Positions 8,893-17,447 of a DNA stretch of 64,000 bases are shown here, one piece after another. Below the pieces are notes generated by a model. The model was given only the letters and a program-made list of their open reading frames with translations, was not told the origin of the DNA and ran no database searches. Each line of letters opens with the position of its first letter. The stretch's first letter is position 1. The DNA is from Pseudoxanthomonas sp. CF385 (GTDB lineage Bacteria; Pseudomonadota; Gammaproteobacteria; Xanthomonadales; Xanthomonadaceae): the NCBI RefSeq assembly GCF_900104255.1, contig NZ_FNKZ01000002.1, forward strand, positions 930,001-994,000. Direction: 5' to 3'. The position numbers were made by a program, and so were the translations under genes.

Positions 8893-10347
8893 TCAGGGCA
8901 CCGCCGGCATCGCGGCGACGCGGACGCGCACGTCCTCCAGCATCGCGTCGAGCGCGGCGCGGTCGTGCACCCTGCCCTGCAGGATCACCGTATCGATCGC
9001 GCGCACGGCCCGGACGTCCGTCAGCGGATCGGCGCGCAACAGCACGACATCCGCCGCCTTGCCGGGCGCCAGCGTGCCATGCGTATCGCCGTGGCCGAGG
9101 AAGCGCGCGCCATTAAGGGTGGCCGCCTGCAGCGCCTGCAGCGGCGTCAGGCCGTAACGCACGAACAGGTCGAGCTCGTCGTGCAGGCCGACGCCCGGGT
9201 AGTTGAACGAGTTGAGGAAGCCCGCGTCGGTGCCGGCCAGGATTCTCACGCCGGCCGCCTGCAGCAGCGGCAGGATGGCCGCCTGGCGTTCGAAGCGCGC
9301 ATGCCGGCGCGCGATCGCCTCCGCGTCGTCCTTGGCCGCACGCCCGACGCGCCAGGCGTAGGTCGCCTGCAGGCCGGGGCCGATGTACCGCAGGTAGTCG
9401 TCGCCGGCGTGGTCGTCTTCGTCCAGGTACGCGACCACGCGGCTGCCGTTGAGTGTCGGCGTGACCGCCGTGCCGTTGGCCGCGAGCCGGCGGTAGGCCG
9501 CGCGCGCCGTGTCGTCGGTGAACGTGGCTTCCGCACCTTCCCACACGGCACGCGTATCCAGCGTACCCGCGGCGAACGCCCGGCTCAGCGCCGCTTCGTC
9601 CGGCGCACCGGCCTTGTAGGCGTACGCGATGTGCTCGATCGAACCGAGGCCGGCCGCGCTCGCGTCCGCCACCGACACCGCCATCGGGATGTGCGCGGAA
9701 CTGACCAGCCCGCGGTCGCGCACCTTCTGCAGCGCGGCCATGAACAGCGCCGGGCTCAACGTGTTGTCGGTGATCTTGATGAAGTCCACCTTCCGCGCGA
9801 CCAGGCCTTCCAGCGCGGCGTCCAGTTCGGCTTCGTTCTCCACTTCCAGGTCGCCCGGCCAGATCGAATCCTTGCCCTCGATCTTCGGCCCCGAGGTGAA
9901 GATGCGCGGGCCCAGCTCGCGACCCTCAGCCACCGCGTCGCGCCACGCCAGCACGCTGTCGCTCAGGTCGCCGGCGGCATCGCGGACCCCGGTGATGCCA
10001 TGCGCCACGTAGAGCGGCAGCAGCGCCCGGTTCTCCTCGATCAGCGCCGTTCCACCCCCGAAGTGCACGTGCATGTCCCACAGGCCGGGGATGGCGAACC
10101 GCCCGCTGCCGTCGACCGTGGTGGCCGCCTTCCGGGCGCGCGGTGCGCCGGTGGCGACGATCGCGACGATGCGCCCGCCATCGATCACCAGATCGCGATG
10201 CGGAAGACGCGTGCCGTCGACGACGTCGATCACGGTGACGTCGCGCACCACGACATCGACGGTGCCGTCGCCCGCGCGCGCAGTGAACACCGGCGCCAGG
10301 CACGACAGCACGAGGGACAGCACGGCGACCCCGCGCAGGCGGCTCAT
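8893..10347 (-). CDS. Secreted amidohydrolase-superfamily enzyme
   Basis: A 484-residue metal-dependent hydrolase of the imidazolonepropionase-like group. A signal peptide occupies residues 1-26. The HxH metal motif is in WDMHVHFGG after the first strand. FIKITDN carries a candidate bridging lysine, with later ligands in SAHIPMAV, SIEHIAYAY and the GTDAGF aspartate. The C-terminal LGHGDTHGTLAPGKAADVVLL is the usual small beta domain. Its start codon overlaps the stop of the ankyrin gene by four bases (ATGA), so the two are translationally coupled. Substrate unknown. Confidence 0.85.
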   Translation of the reverse strand: MSRLRGVAVLSLVLSCLAPVFTARAGDGTVDVVVRDVTVIDVVDGTRLPHRDLVIDGGRIVAIVATGAPRARKAATTVDGSGRFAIPGLWDMHVHFGGGTALIEENRALLPLYVAHGITGVRDAAGDLSDSVLAWRDAVAEGRELGPRIFTSGPKIEGKDSIWPGDLEVENEAELDAALEGLVARKVDFIKITDNTLSPALFMAALQKVRDRGLVSSAHIPMAVSVADASAAGLGSIEHIAYAYKAGAPDEAALSRAFAAGTLDTRAVWEGAEATFTDDTARAAYRRLAANGTAVTPTLNGSRVVAYLDEDDHAGDDYLRYIGPGLQATYAWRVGRAAKDDAEAIARRHARFERQAAILPLLQAAGVRILAGTDAGFLNSFNYPGVGLHDELDLFVRYGLTPLQALQAATLNGARFLGHGDTHGTLAPGKAADVVLLRADPLTDVRAVRAIDTVILQGRVHDRAALDAMLEDVRVRVAAMPAVP

Positions 10348-11033
10348 CGCGCCGCCTCCAGCACCTCGGCCAGGCGCATGTGTCCCAGGCGCTGCGCATG
10401 CTCCCGCGCGGTCACGCCCTCGCGATCCCCCAGCGCAGGATCGGCACCCGCCGCCAGCAGCACGCGCACGATCTGCACATGGCGCTCACCCCCGTCGCCG
10501 AGGATCACCGCCTCCAGCAATGCGGTCCATCCCAACCGGTTGACGTGGTCCACGTCCACGCCCGCCTCCACCAGCATGCGCACCGCCTCCACGTGCCCGC
10601 GTTCGGCCGCGGGAATCAGCGCGGTGCCGCCGTAGCGGTTGGTGCTGCGCAGGTCGGCGCCATGGTCCAACGCCAGGCGCAGGATGCCGAGCTGCCCGCG
10701 CGCGCCGGCATAGAGATAGGGGCTGTCGTCGATGGCGTCCTTTGCGTTGACGTCGGCGCCCGCCTCCACCAGCCGCCGCGCCGTCGCGACCTGATTCGCA
10801 TGGGTGGCGGACATCAGCGCGGTCCGCCCGCGCCAGTCGCGCTGCTCGATGTCGGCGCCATCGCGCAGGAGGCGCTCCACGGTGTGCAGGTTGCCCGCTT
10901 CGGCCGCCTCGACCAGCACGTGCTCCTTCGTCAGCGCGAAGGCCATCGCCGCCGCCGCGGCGGCACCCGTCATCATCGTCATCACCCGGCTCCTGGACAT
11001 CCACGTAGCGCATTCGCCGGCGGAACCGGCCAT
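10344..11033 (-). CDS. Ankyrin-repeat protein
   Basis: A 229-residue protein made of about five ankyrin repeats from residue 40 on (GNLHTVERLLRDGADIEQRD, GRTALMSATHANQVATARRL, GGTALIPAAERGHVEAV and others). An Ala-rich hydrophobic stretch at about 19-33 could be a signal peptide or anchor, which would place the repeats outside the cytoplasm with the amidohydrolase. Ankyrin stacks bind other proteins; the coupled enzyme is the obvious partner. The first gene of the pair, it is divergent from a LysR regulator that probably controls both. Confidence 0.8.
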   Translation of the reverse strand: MAGSAGECATWMSRSRVMTMMTGAAAAAAMAFALTKEHVLVEAAEAGNLHTVERLLRDGADIEQRDWRGRTALMSATHANQVATARRLVEAGADVNAKDAIDDSPYLYAGARGQLGILRLALDHGADLRSTNRYGGTALIPAAERGHVEAVRMLVEAGVDVDHVNRLGWTALLEAVILGDGGERHVQIVRVLLAAGADPALGDREGVTAREHAQRLGHMRLAEVLEAAR

Positions 11034-11057
11034 GCCTGCAGACTAGCGGCGGGCCGG

Positions 11058-11085
11058 GGTATCGTAAAATTAAATAATCCCATGG
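11058..11085. promoter_or_regulatory. AT-rich divergent promoter/operator region
   Basis: A short AT-rich island (ATCGTAAAATTAAATAAT) in otherwise GC-rich DNA, between the ankyrin gene read leftward and the LysR gene read rightward. It contains T-N11-A spacings of the kind LysR regulators bind and overlaps where promoters for both directions would lie. Assignment to this regulator is inference. Confidence 0.5.
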
Positions 11086-11103
11086 CGGCCAGTGGAATAC
11101 ACG

Positions 11104-11976
11104 ATGACCATGTACGATCCGGTGCTGCTTCGCAGTTTCGTCGCCGTCATCGAGCAGGGCGGCTTCACGCGCGCATCGCAGGCCCTGCACCTCACCCAAT
11201 CCACGGTCAGCCAGCACCTGCGCCGGCTGGAAGACGATGTCGGCCATCCGCTCGTGGACCGCAGCGGCACGCCGCCCACCACCACCGAAGCCGGCGAGCG
11301 CCTGCTCGGCTATGCGCGACGCCTGCTCGCCCTGGGCGACGAGGCGCGCGCGGCGATGGACGGCACGCCGGCGCAGGAGACCGTACGCCTCGGCGTGCCG
11401 GAGGATTTCGGTGGACGCCTGCTCACGCCGGTGCTCGCCGACTTCGCGCGACGCCGGGGCACCGGCCTGCGCCTGGAAGTGACGACGGGGCTGGGCCCGC
11501 AGTTGCTGGCGGGCTACGAACGCGGCGAGTACGACCTCGTGCTGGCGAAGCAGCGCCATGCGCGCGCGGTGCAGGCCTGGCGCGAACCGCTGGTGTGGCT
11601 GGACAGCCGGCGCCATCCCTGCCTGTCGCGCGCCTCGGTGCCGGTAGCGGCATTTCCGGAGGGCGGACTCTATCGCGAGGAACTGTTCGGCTGGCTGGAT
11701 GCGCAGCGCCGCCGGTGGCATGTCGCGTACGTCAGTCCGCAACTGGCGAGCCTGCAGGCCGCGGTCGCCGACGGATTGGGCGTCAGCCTGCTTCCGCGAC
11801 GCGCCGCGTTGCCCGCGCATCGCATCCTCGGCGCGCGCGATGGCGCTCCGGAACCTCCCCGCATCTGGCTCGCCCTGCATCATCCCGCAGGCGCATCACC
11901 GGCGACGCTGGCGTTGGCCGAACGGCTGGCGCAGCACTGCACGAAACTCGCGCAGGCCGCCTCGGCGGCCGCGTGA
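11104..11976 (+). CDS. LysR-family transcriptional regulator
   Basis: A 290-residue regulator. The N-terminal winged helix-turn-helix (residues 5-65) includes GGFTRASQALHLTQSTVSQH and LRRLEDDVGHPLVDRS. The effector-binding domain runs from about 92 to 285 (VRLGVPEDFGGRLLTPVLADF). ATG 11104 is preferred to the in-frame ATG at 11092; 11110 is also possible. Divergent orientation from the ankyrin/amidohydrolase pair is the classic arrangement for a LysR protein controlling its neighbour. Confidence 0.9.
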   Translation: MTMYDPVLLRSFVAVIEQGGFTRASQALHLTQSTVSQHLRRLEDDVGHPLVDRSGTPPTTTEAGERLLGYARRLLALGDEARAAMDGTPAQETVRLGVPEDFGGRLLTPVLADFARRRGTGLRLEVTTGLGPQLLAGYERGEYDLVLAKQRHARAVQAWREPLVWLDSRRHPCLSRASVPVAAFPEGGLYREELFGWLDAQRRRWHVAYVSPQLASLQAAVADGLGVSLLPRRAALPAHRILGARDGAPEPPRIWLALHHPAGASPATLALAERLAQHCTKLAQAASAAA

Positions 11977-11998
11977 TGCGGACGCGTCCACGGCGGCG

Positions 11999-12394
11999 CT
12001 AGGGCGCCCGCGCATCGTCGCCGGCTGGCGCGACGATGCCGCTCAGCAATTCGATGATCGTCACGGCGACCTGCTTCTTCGCCCGCGACAGGCGACCGAG
12101 CGCGAGCAGGCCGCGGCTCTCCAGCGCGTCCTGGGCGAAATCCTTCAGCACCACCGCTTCGCCTGACGCATCGTGATCCAGGCGCAACGGACCGCGTCCG
12201 GTGGCCAGCCATTCGAAGGCGACGCCGGTTTCCACGGCGATCCGGATCAGGTGGGCCACGTTCGGCGTCGTGCCGTGCGCGCTTTCCCACTGGCTGACGG
12301 CACTGCGCTTCACGTCCAGGCGCCGGGCGAGTTCGGACTGGGTGATCCGCGCGATGGCGCGCGCACGGCGGATCCGCAAGGGCAAGGTCACCAT
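11999..12394 (-). CDS. XRE-family transcriptional regulator
   Basis: A 131-residue protein with an N-terminal lambda-repressor-type helix-turn-helix at about residues 8-62 (ITQSELARRLDVKRSAVSQW). The C-terminal half is helical with a DESRGLLALGRLSRAKKQ-like basic stretch and no peptidase or sensory motif. It converges with the LysR gene. Single-copy chromosomal regulators like this often repress their own gene; target unknown. Confidence 0.82.
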   Translation of the reverse strand: MVTLPLRIRRARAIARITQSELARRLDVKRSAVSQWESAHGTTPNVAHLIRIAVETGVAFEWLATGRGPLRLDHDASGEAVVLKDFAQDALESRGLLALGRLSRAKKQVAVTIIELLSGIVAPAGDDARAP

Positions 12395-12652
12395 CGCTCA
12401 CCTCCCTGTCGACGACTGTGCCAGTGGCGCTGGCCTGCAAGCCACGCTAATCCAATCCTGCGAAGCCGGGCTTACCGTCCGTCGCCGCGCCGGCTGTCGT
12501 CGGCACCCACGCATGTGCGCGACGCGGGAGCGAGCGCGTCTGGACACCGCGCAGCGCGCCGCCGCCGACAGGCGGCGCTTCCCGCTAGCCGGTCCGCCAT
12601 GCGCGGCGCGTCATTCCGGATGGGCACATCCCGCCCGACATCGGAGGTCGCC

Positions 12653-12991
12653 ATGATCATCGCCTGGCGCTACATCTGCATCTTCCGCCATCCCATCACC
12701 AAGATCTGCCTGAAATGGATCCGCATCCCCATCATCGTCTGGGTGGAGCCCTTCTTCGAGTTCCCGCCGCGTCGCGAACCGCCGTGGTTCGGCGGCGAAG
12801 GCATCCGTCCGGAACTCGCACGCGACCTGCAGATCCTGGCCACGATCGACGCGCTCGCGCAGACCCTGTCCGAAGGCCGGCAGAAAGCGCTGCTGCAAAC
12901 GGTGCAGGCGCAGTTCGACGCCATCGAACTGCCGGACGGCCTGTCCATCACCTCGGACCGCGACCTGCCGGGCGATGCCACGAAGGCGTGA
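12653..12991 (+). CDS. Small membrane-associated protein of unknown function
   Basis: A 112-residue protein. Its first 40 residues are hydrophobic and aromatic with basic breaks (IIAWRYICIF, KICLKWIRIPIIVWVEPFFE), suggesting membrane association. The rest is a soluble acidic helical tail ending near DRDLPGDATKA. A GGAGG sequence lies seven bases before the ATG. The 258 bp before it show nothing obvious. Function unknown. Confidence 0.5.
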   Translation: MIIAWRYICIFRHPITKICLKWIRIPIIVWVEPFFEFPPRREPPWFGGEGIRPELARDLQILATIDALAQTLSEGRQKALLQTVQAQFDAIELPDGLSITSDRDLPGDATKA

Positions 12992-13187
12992 GCCGCGGCG
13001 TTGGTGTCACGGCCGCCAGGGACGGCGGCCGCGATGGACGAACGTCCGTCAGCTACACGCATTACCTCGCGCGCGCCTGTCCGACGCGTCCGTCGCGCGG
13101 CGTTGTCGGTACGGACACCGCGCTGCAGGGGTGCCCCACTCCACGAACGACGACGTCCACCGCAACCACCCACGACAGGAGCACGCC

Positions 13188-14243
13188 ATGCCGTACTACG
13201 CCGGGTTGAAGGATGCCAGGTACAAGCCCGCCGACCGCAAGCGCATCGTCCAGGGCCTGCAGCGTCTCCGGGACGGGTTCGCCGAACAGGGCATCCCCAC
13301 GCGCAGCGCGACGGATACCCTGCTGCTCGCCACCTGGAACATCCGCGAGTTCGACAGCGGCAAGTACGGCCCGCGCAGCGCGGACGCCTATTACTTCATC
13401 GCCGAGATCCTGCAACGCTTCGACCTGATCGCCCTACAGGAGATCAAGACCAGCCTGTACGGCCTGCAGACGGTGCGCCGCCTGCTCGGCAGCTCGTGGG
13501 ACTACGTGGTCACCGACGTGTCGCTGGGTACGTCCGGCAACGCCGAACGCATGGCGTTCCTGTACGACACGCGCAAGGTGACGTTCTCCGGCCTCGCCGC
13601 CGAAGTCGTGCTTCCTTCTTCGAAGAAGGCCACGCCGGTCGTGCAGTTCGCGCGCAGCCCCTACCTGTGCGGCTTCAAGGCCGGCTGGTCGCAGATCAAC
13701 CTCTGTACCGTGCACATCTACTATGGCAAGGGCGTGGCGGTCGATCCGCAACGGTTGGCGGAGATCAAGCACCTCGCCAACACGCTGAAGAAGCACGCCA
13801 TCGACATGCAGAGCGGGCCGGTCCATTCGCCGGACGGCGACGACGAGTTCCGCGAGAACCTGATCGCGCTCGGCGACTTCAACATCTTCAACCGCGACGA
13901 CGTGACGTTCGAGGCGCTGACCTCGGCCGGTTTCAGGATTCCCGACGGCCTGCAGGAAATCCCCGGTTCGAACGTCAAGCACGACAAGCACTACGACCAG
14001 ATCGCCTACCTGAAGGACCTCAACCGCATGACGGCGACGGGCAAGGCCGGGGTGTTCGACTTCTTCGACTACGTCTACCGCCTGGAACAGGATGAAGCCC
14101 TGTACGCGGCGCTGTTCGGTGCGACGAAGGCGAAGACGTTCCGCGACTGGCGCACCTACCAGATGTCGGACCACCTGCCGATGTGGTGCGAGTTCCGCAT
14201 CGACCAGTCCGACGAATACCTGCAGCAACTGCTGGACGGCTGA
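13188..14243 (+). CDS. Endonuclease/exonuclease/phosphatase-fold protein
   Basis: A 351-residue cytosolic enzyme of the DNase I/exonuclease III superfamily. Readable active-site segments: LLATWNIREFD (Asn), LIALQEIKTS (metal-binding Glu), IALGDFNIFN (Asp/Asn) and TYQMSDHLPMW (SDH, catalytic His). The same fold hydrolyses DNA, RNA or phospholipids, so substrate is not defined. A CAGGAG ribosome binding site precedes ATG 13188, ruling out the longer upstream frame. No signal peptide. Confidence 0.83.
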   Translation: MPYYAGLKDARYKPADRKRIVQGLQRLRDGFAEQGIPTRSATDTLLLATWNIREFDSGKYGPRSADAYYFIAEILQRFDLIALQEIKTSLYGLQTVRRLLGSSWDYVVTDVSLGTSGNAERMAFLYDTRKVTFSGLAAEVVLPSSKKATPVVQFARSPYLCGFKAGWSQINLCTVHIYYGKGVAVDPQRLAEIKHLANTLKKHAIDMQSGPVHSPDGDDEFRENLIALGDFNIFNRDDVTFEALTSAGFRIPDGLQEIPGSNVKHDKHYDQIAYLKDLNRMTATGKAGVFDFFDYVYRLEQDEALYAALFGATKAKTFRDWRTYQMSDHLPMWCEFRIDQSDEYLQQLLDG

Positions 14244-14259
14244 CCCTGGCGGGATACGT

Positions 14260-15408
14260 TTACTCCCCGAACACCACCACGCTGTTCCCTGCCGGCCATT
14301 CGTTGCGGCGGGTCTCCCCGCCGTCGCTGCGCGGTGTCCACGGCACCCGGCCTACGTCGCCGATGCGCGCGTAGCGGCCCTGCGAACGGAAGCGGTCGAT
14401 CGCGAACGGCAGGCCTTCGCTGGCCAGCGCGCTGGCGCCGTCGGACAGGTGCATGTGCAGCTGCGGGTCCGATGCGCTGCCGCTGAAGCCGACCTCGGCG
14501 AGCTTCTCGCCCCGGCGTACGCGCTGGCCGGGCACGACGCGCGCGCTACCGGGGCGCAGATGGCCGTAGTGAACGAAGCGTCCGTCGCCGAGGTCGAGCA
14601 CGACGGTGTTGCCGGCGCCGGTGTCGAGCGCGTGGTCCGTGCGTTCGTCCAGGCGGCGTCGTTCGGGCAGGTCGTTGCGCACGCCCGCGACAGTGGCGTC
14701 GGCGACGGCGAGCACGTCCTTGCCGTGGCTGTAGGCATCGGCGGCGAGGCCGTCGTCGCGGCCGGATTTGCGCCCCCGCGCATCCAGCTTCACCCAGTCG
14801 ATGGCGAAGCGGCCCGGCGTGCGCGCCTGGCCGTCGAGCGCATAGACGACGCGCCGGTGGCCGCGTTCCCAGGCGGGATCGTGGATCGCGATCCACGGGC
14901 CGCCGCGCAACGGCGGACCCAGCGTCACCGCGTTCGCGCGTGCGACCGGCACCGCGGGACCGTCGACGTGGAACACGCCCTCGCCTTCCGCGGCGCGGTA
15001 CCCGACACGATGCGTCAGCGCGACCGGTGTCGCCCTGCCGGCGGGCAGTACCAGTTCGAAGAAGACGATGCCCCGCCGTCCCGGCGCGATCGCGGCGCCC
15101 GCCTCCGCTTTCCCTTGCAGGCCGGAGCGATCGAGCTGCCTGTCCAGCGTTTCGCCTTCGAAGGTGGCGAGCGTCTCACCGGTCGTGGCGTCGCGCACGT
15201 CGACGCGCACCGGATCGAGCGGGCGCCGCGCGAAGTTGCTCAGGTGCAGCTCGTAGACCAGCCGCGTCTGCCCCTCGATGACCACCGGCGTCGGCGGCAG
15301 CGGCACGTCGAGGTCGAAGGATTCCTGCATGGATTGCGCGTGCGCGGCGAGTGCCCAGAGACCGCAGACCAGGCCGCACAGGAAACGCCGGCGGATACAC
15401 ATCGTCAT
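14260..15408 (-). CDS. Secreted M23-family (LytM-like) peptidase homologue
   Basis: A 382-residue exported protein: signal peptide to about residue 28 (FLCGLVCGLWALAAHAQ), a beta-sandwich region, then a LytM-type domain from about 190. That domain has VVLDLGDGRFVHYGHLRPGS, the RRGEKLAEVGFSGSAS turn and the HMH pair of the HxH zinc motif. The earlier H-x3-D ligand pair of active enzymes appears as RFAID, with Arg where His is expected, so zinc binding may be altered. It may cleave or only bind peptidoglycan. The start is 15408 or 15402. Confidence 0.75.
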   Translation of the reverse strand: MTMCIRRRFLCGLVCGLWALAAHAQSMQESFDLDVPLPPTPVVIEGQTRLVYELHLSNFARRPLDPVRVDVRDATTGETLATFEGETLDRQLDRSGLQGKAEAGAAIAPGRRGIVFFELVLPAGRATPVALTHRVGYRAAEGEGVFHVDGPAVPVARANAVTLGPPLRGGPWIAIHDPAWERGHRRVVYALDGQARTPGRFAIDWVKLDARGRKSGRDDGLAADAYSHGKDVLAVADATVAGVRNDLPERRRLDERTDHALDTGAGNTVVLDLGDGRFVHYGHLRPGSARVVPGQRVRRGEKLAEVGFSGSASDPQLHMHLSDGASALASEGLPFAIDRFRSQGRYARIGDVGRVPWTPRSDGGETRRNEWPAGNSVVVFGE

Positions 15409-15507
15409 GAGCGTCCAGGATCGGGGCGGCAACGGCCATCCTAAACATGGCATCGCACGGCGCCCGATCCGTCCGGCGCGGGTTTCCCACGCTCCGGCGT
15501 ATCCGGC

Positions 15508-16155
15508 TCAGTGCCGGTGCAGATGGTACGGGATGGCGGAGCAACGCCAGTAGGGAACCAGCTGCGCGCGCATGCCCTTGAACGAGGCGATGTCGAAATG
15601 GAACGAGCCGAAGGACGACGTGGGCGTATGGCGCATACGCACCTCCATTTCGCGTGCGTTCTCCATCGCCGCCAGCAGGTCCCCGTCGCTGAACCAGACC
15701 TCCCAGTTGGCGGCGATGTCGCGGGTGCGGTCCGGCGCACCGATCACCCGCATGCCCGCGGGAAAGCGCTTGCCGTCCAGCAGCACGTCCGCCTCGTCCG
15801 CATCCCAGCCGCGCGGCGGCACGCCGTCCTTCCGCACGAAGCGGACCTGCAGGCTGGCGGTCATCAGGTCGGGCAGTTCGCGGCTGGCCGGCTGGGCGGT
15901 CGCATGGGACTCGTCGCCGGCTTTGTGGCTGAAGGCGATGCCGAGGGTGACGGTCTCGTAGCGGGAAGCGTTCTTCGCAAAGATGCGGTAGCGCGCCGTG
16001 CCGACGATGACGCCGCCCAGCGGACTGTCGTGCCAGCCGCTCACTTCCGTGTCGGGCAACACCGGCGTCATGCACGACGCCTGCGCCCACGCCGTTGCCG
16101 GAAACAGCGCCATCCACAAGGCGCATCGCCCCAAGTACTTCGTCATCGATGTCAT
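15508..16155 (-). CDS. Secreted protein of unknown function
   Basis: A 215-residue exported protein with a signal peptide (ALWMALFPATAWAQ) and a beta-rich mature domain containing two cysteines (SCMTP and WRCSAIP). No catalytic motif is seen. The segment WEVWFSDGDLLAAMENAREM may be an exposed loop and helix. It shares strand with the M23-like gene, about 100 bp apart, and may be cotranscribed with it. Alternative start at 16146. Confidence 0.55.
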   Translation of the reverse strand: MTSMTKYLGRCALWMALFPATAWAQASCMTPVLPDTEVSGWHDSPLGGVIVGTARYRIFAKNASRYETVTLGIAFSHKAGDESHATAQPASRELPDLMTASLQVRFVRKDGVPPRGWDADEADVLLDGKRFPAGMRVIGAPDRTRDIAANWEVWFSDGDLLAAMENAREMEVRMRHTPTSSFGSFHFDIASFKGMRAQLVPYWRCSAIPYHLHRH

Positions 16156-16313
16156 CCCCTGTGCATGGGCGCCCTCCCCAGGGCGCGTCGCCGTACTACA
16201 CCATGCTTTCGTGTTGCGCGGCTACCGTGCGCAGGACCGCACGGTCGGCCTTCCTGCGGCGGCATCGCGGCGGATGCGCTTACACTGCATGCGAATCCCG
16301 CCGCGGAGGCCGC

Positions 16314-16748
16314 ATGACCCGATCTTCCCTCTCCCTGGCGGCGGTCCTCCTCCTGGTCACCGCCTGCACCCCGTCATCGGCGGCGCGGAACGGTTCCGCC
16401 TCTCCGGAGCAGACGCTCGCGCTGGCGTTGCAGCAGGAGACCGTCATGGACGGCGTGTCCGTCCAGTTCGTGGGCTACCGCGACCATCGCTGCCCCGCTG
16501 ACGTCACCTGCGTCTGGGCCGGTGAAGCGCATGCGTTCGTGTGGGTCGCCGGACCGGGCATCGAACCGCAGGTGGTCTCGCTGCCGTGGAGCGGCGGCGG
16601 TGGCGATACGCGGCCGCAGGATGTCCGCCGCGTGGGTCCGTACGCGCTCCGGTTGCGTTCGCTCGAGCCGCGTCCGCGCGCCGACGGCGCGACGACACCG
16701 GGCGACTATCGCGTCGTGCTGGTGATCGAACGCGCCGACGCCCCCTAG
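16314..16748 (+). CDS. Lipoprotein of unknown function
   Basis: A 144-residue protein with a clear lipoprotein signal: basic start, hydrophobic SLAAVLLLVTAC and a cysteine at about residue 18 that should be lipidated. The mature part has two further cysteines (HRCPADVTCVW) in a beta-rich domain. The CPADVTC-xW arrangement recurs in small secreted proteobacterial proteins of unknown function. A CGGAGG ribosome binding site precedes ATG 16314. Confidence 0.6.
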   Translation: MTRSSLSLAAVLLLVTACTPSSAARNGSASPEQTLALALQQETVMDGVSVQFVGYRDHRCPADVTCVWAGEAHAFVWVAGPGIEPQVVSLPWSGGGGDTRPQDVRRVGPYALRLRSLEPRPRADGATTPGDYRVVLVIERADAP

Positions 16749-16751
16749 CGC

Positions 16752-17075
16752 ATGGCGCCGCGGCTCACCCCGGACAGCCGCTATCTCGTCGTGCGCGGCC
16801 GCCTGTGGCGCGCCGCCAATCCCCACCTGCCGGCCGACACGCGCGCGAGCCTCGTCCGGCAGCTGATGCAGGCCCGGCGCGCCGTGAAGACCGCGCTGCA
16901 CGCCGACGACCCCGTCGCACTGCGGACCGCGCGCGCCGCGGTCGATGCCGCGAAGACCGCGCTCGGCGAACGCGGGCCGGCGTGGTGGACCGACGGGGCG
17001 AAGGACTTCAACCGGCACCTGGTGAAGAACACGCCGTATGCGGCGTGGTACGCCGGCGTGGAGGATGCGGACTAG
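16752..17075 (+). CDS. Small basic protein of unknown function
   Basis: A 107-residue helical, Ala/Arg-rich protein starting three bases after the lipoprotein stop, so cotranslation is likely. It carries RGRLWRAANPHLP, a long helix with repeated Ala/Arg, then WWTDGAKDFNRHLVKNTPYAAWY, a conserved-looking aromatic tail. No signal peptide. The pattern is familiar from short uncharacterised proteobacterial proteins, but I assign no function. Confidence 0.6.
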   Translation: MAPRLTPDSRYLVVRGRLWRAANPHLPADTRASLVRQLMQARRAVKTALHADDPVALRTARAAVDAAKTALGERGPAWWTDGAKDFNRHLVKNTPYAAWYAGVEDAD

Positions 17076-17102
17076 CCCGTTGCACGTATCGAGCCGGGGG
17101 GG

Positions 17103-17447
17103 TCAATCCTCCAGCGCGGCGAACAACTGATGCATGCGGTACGGCTTCTGCAGGAAGCGCGCCTGCGGCGGGAGCGGAGGCAGCTGGGCCTTCTGGTAGC
17201 CCGACGCGATGATCACCCGCACCTCGGGATGCGCTTCGATCACGGCCTCGGCCAGGTCGATGCCGGAAACGCCGCCGGGCATGTTGACGTCGGTGATCAG
17301 ATGGGTGAATTCGGTGGCGTCGCGCATGGCGGCGATGGCCTCCGCGCCGGTGGCGGCGACACCGACGTCGTAACCGCGGTGCGCGAGCGCGTCGCTCATC
17401 ATCTCGCGCAGGTCTTCCTCGTCCTCGACGAACAGCACCTTCTTCAT
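17103..17447 (-). CDS. Single-domain response regulator (CheY-like receiver)
   Basis: A 114-residue receiver domain with no output domain: acidic pocket FVEDEEDL, phosphoacceptor Asp in HLITDVNMPGG, and the Thr/Ser and Lys switch positions (IIASGYQK). The last residues (FLQKPYRMHQLFAALED) form the usual final strand and helix. Its start overlaps the kinase stop by four bases, so the kinase at 17444-18601 is almost surely its partner. It may act by protein contact or as a phosphate sink. Confidence 0.88.
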   Translation of the reverse strand: MKKVLFVEDEEDLREMMSDALAHRGYDVGVAATGAEAIAAMRDATEFTHLITDVNMPGGVSGIDLAEAVIEAHPEVRVIIASGYQKAQLPPLPPQARFLQKPYRMHQLFAALED

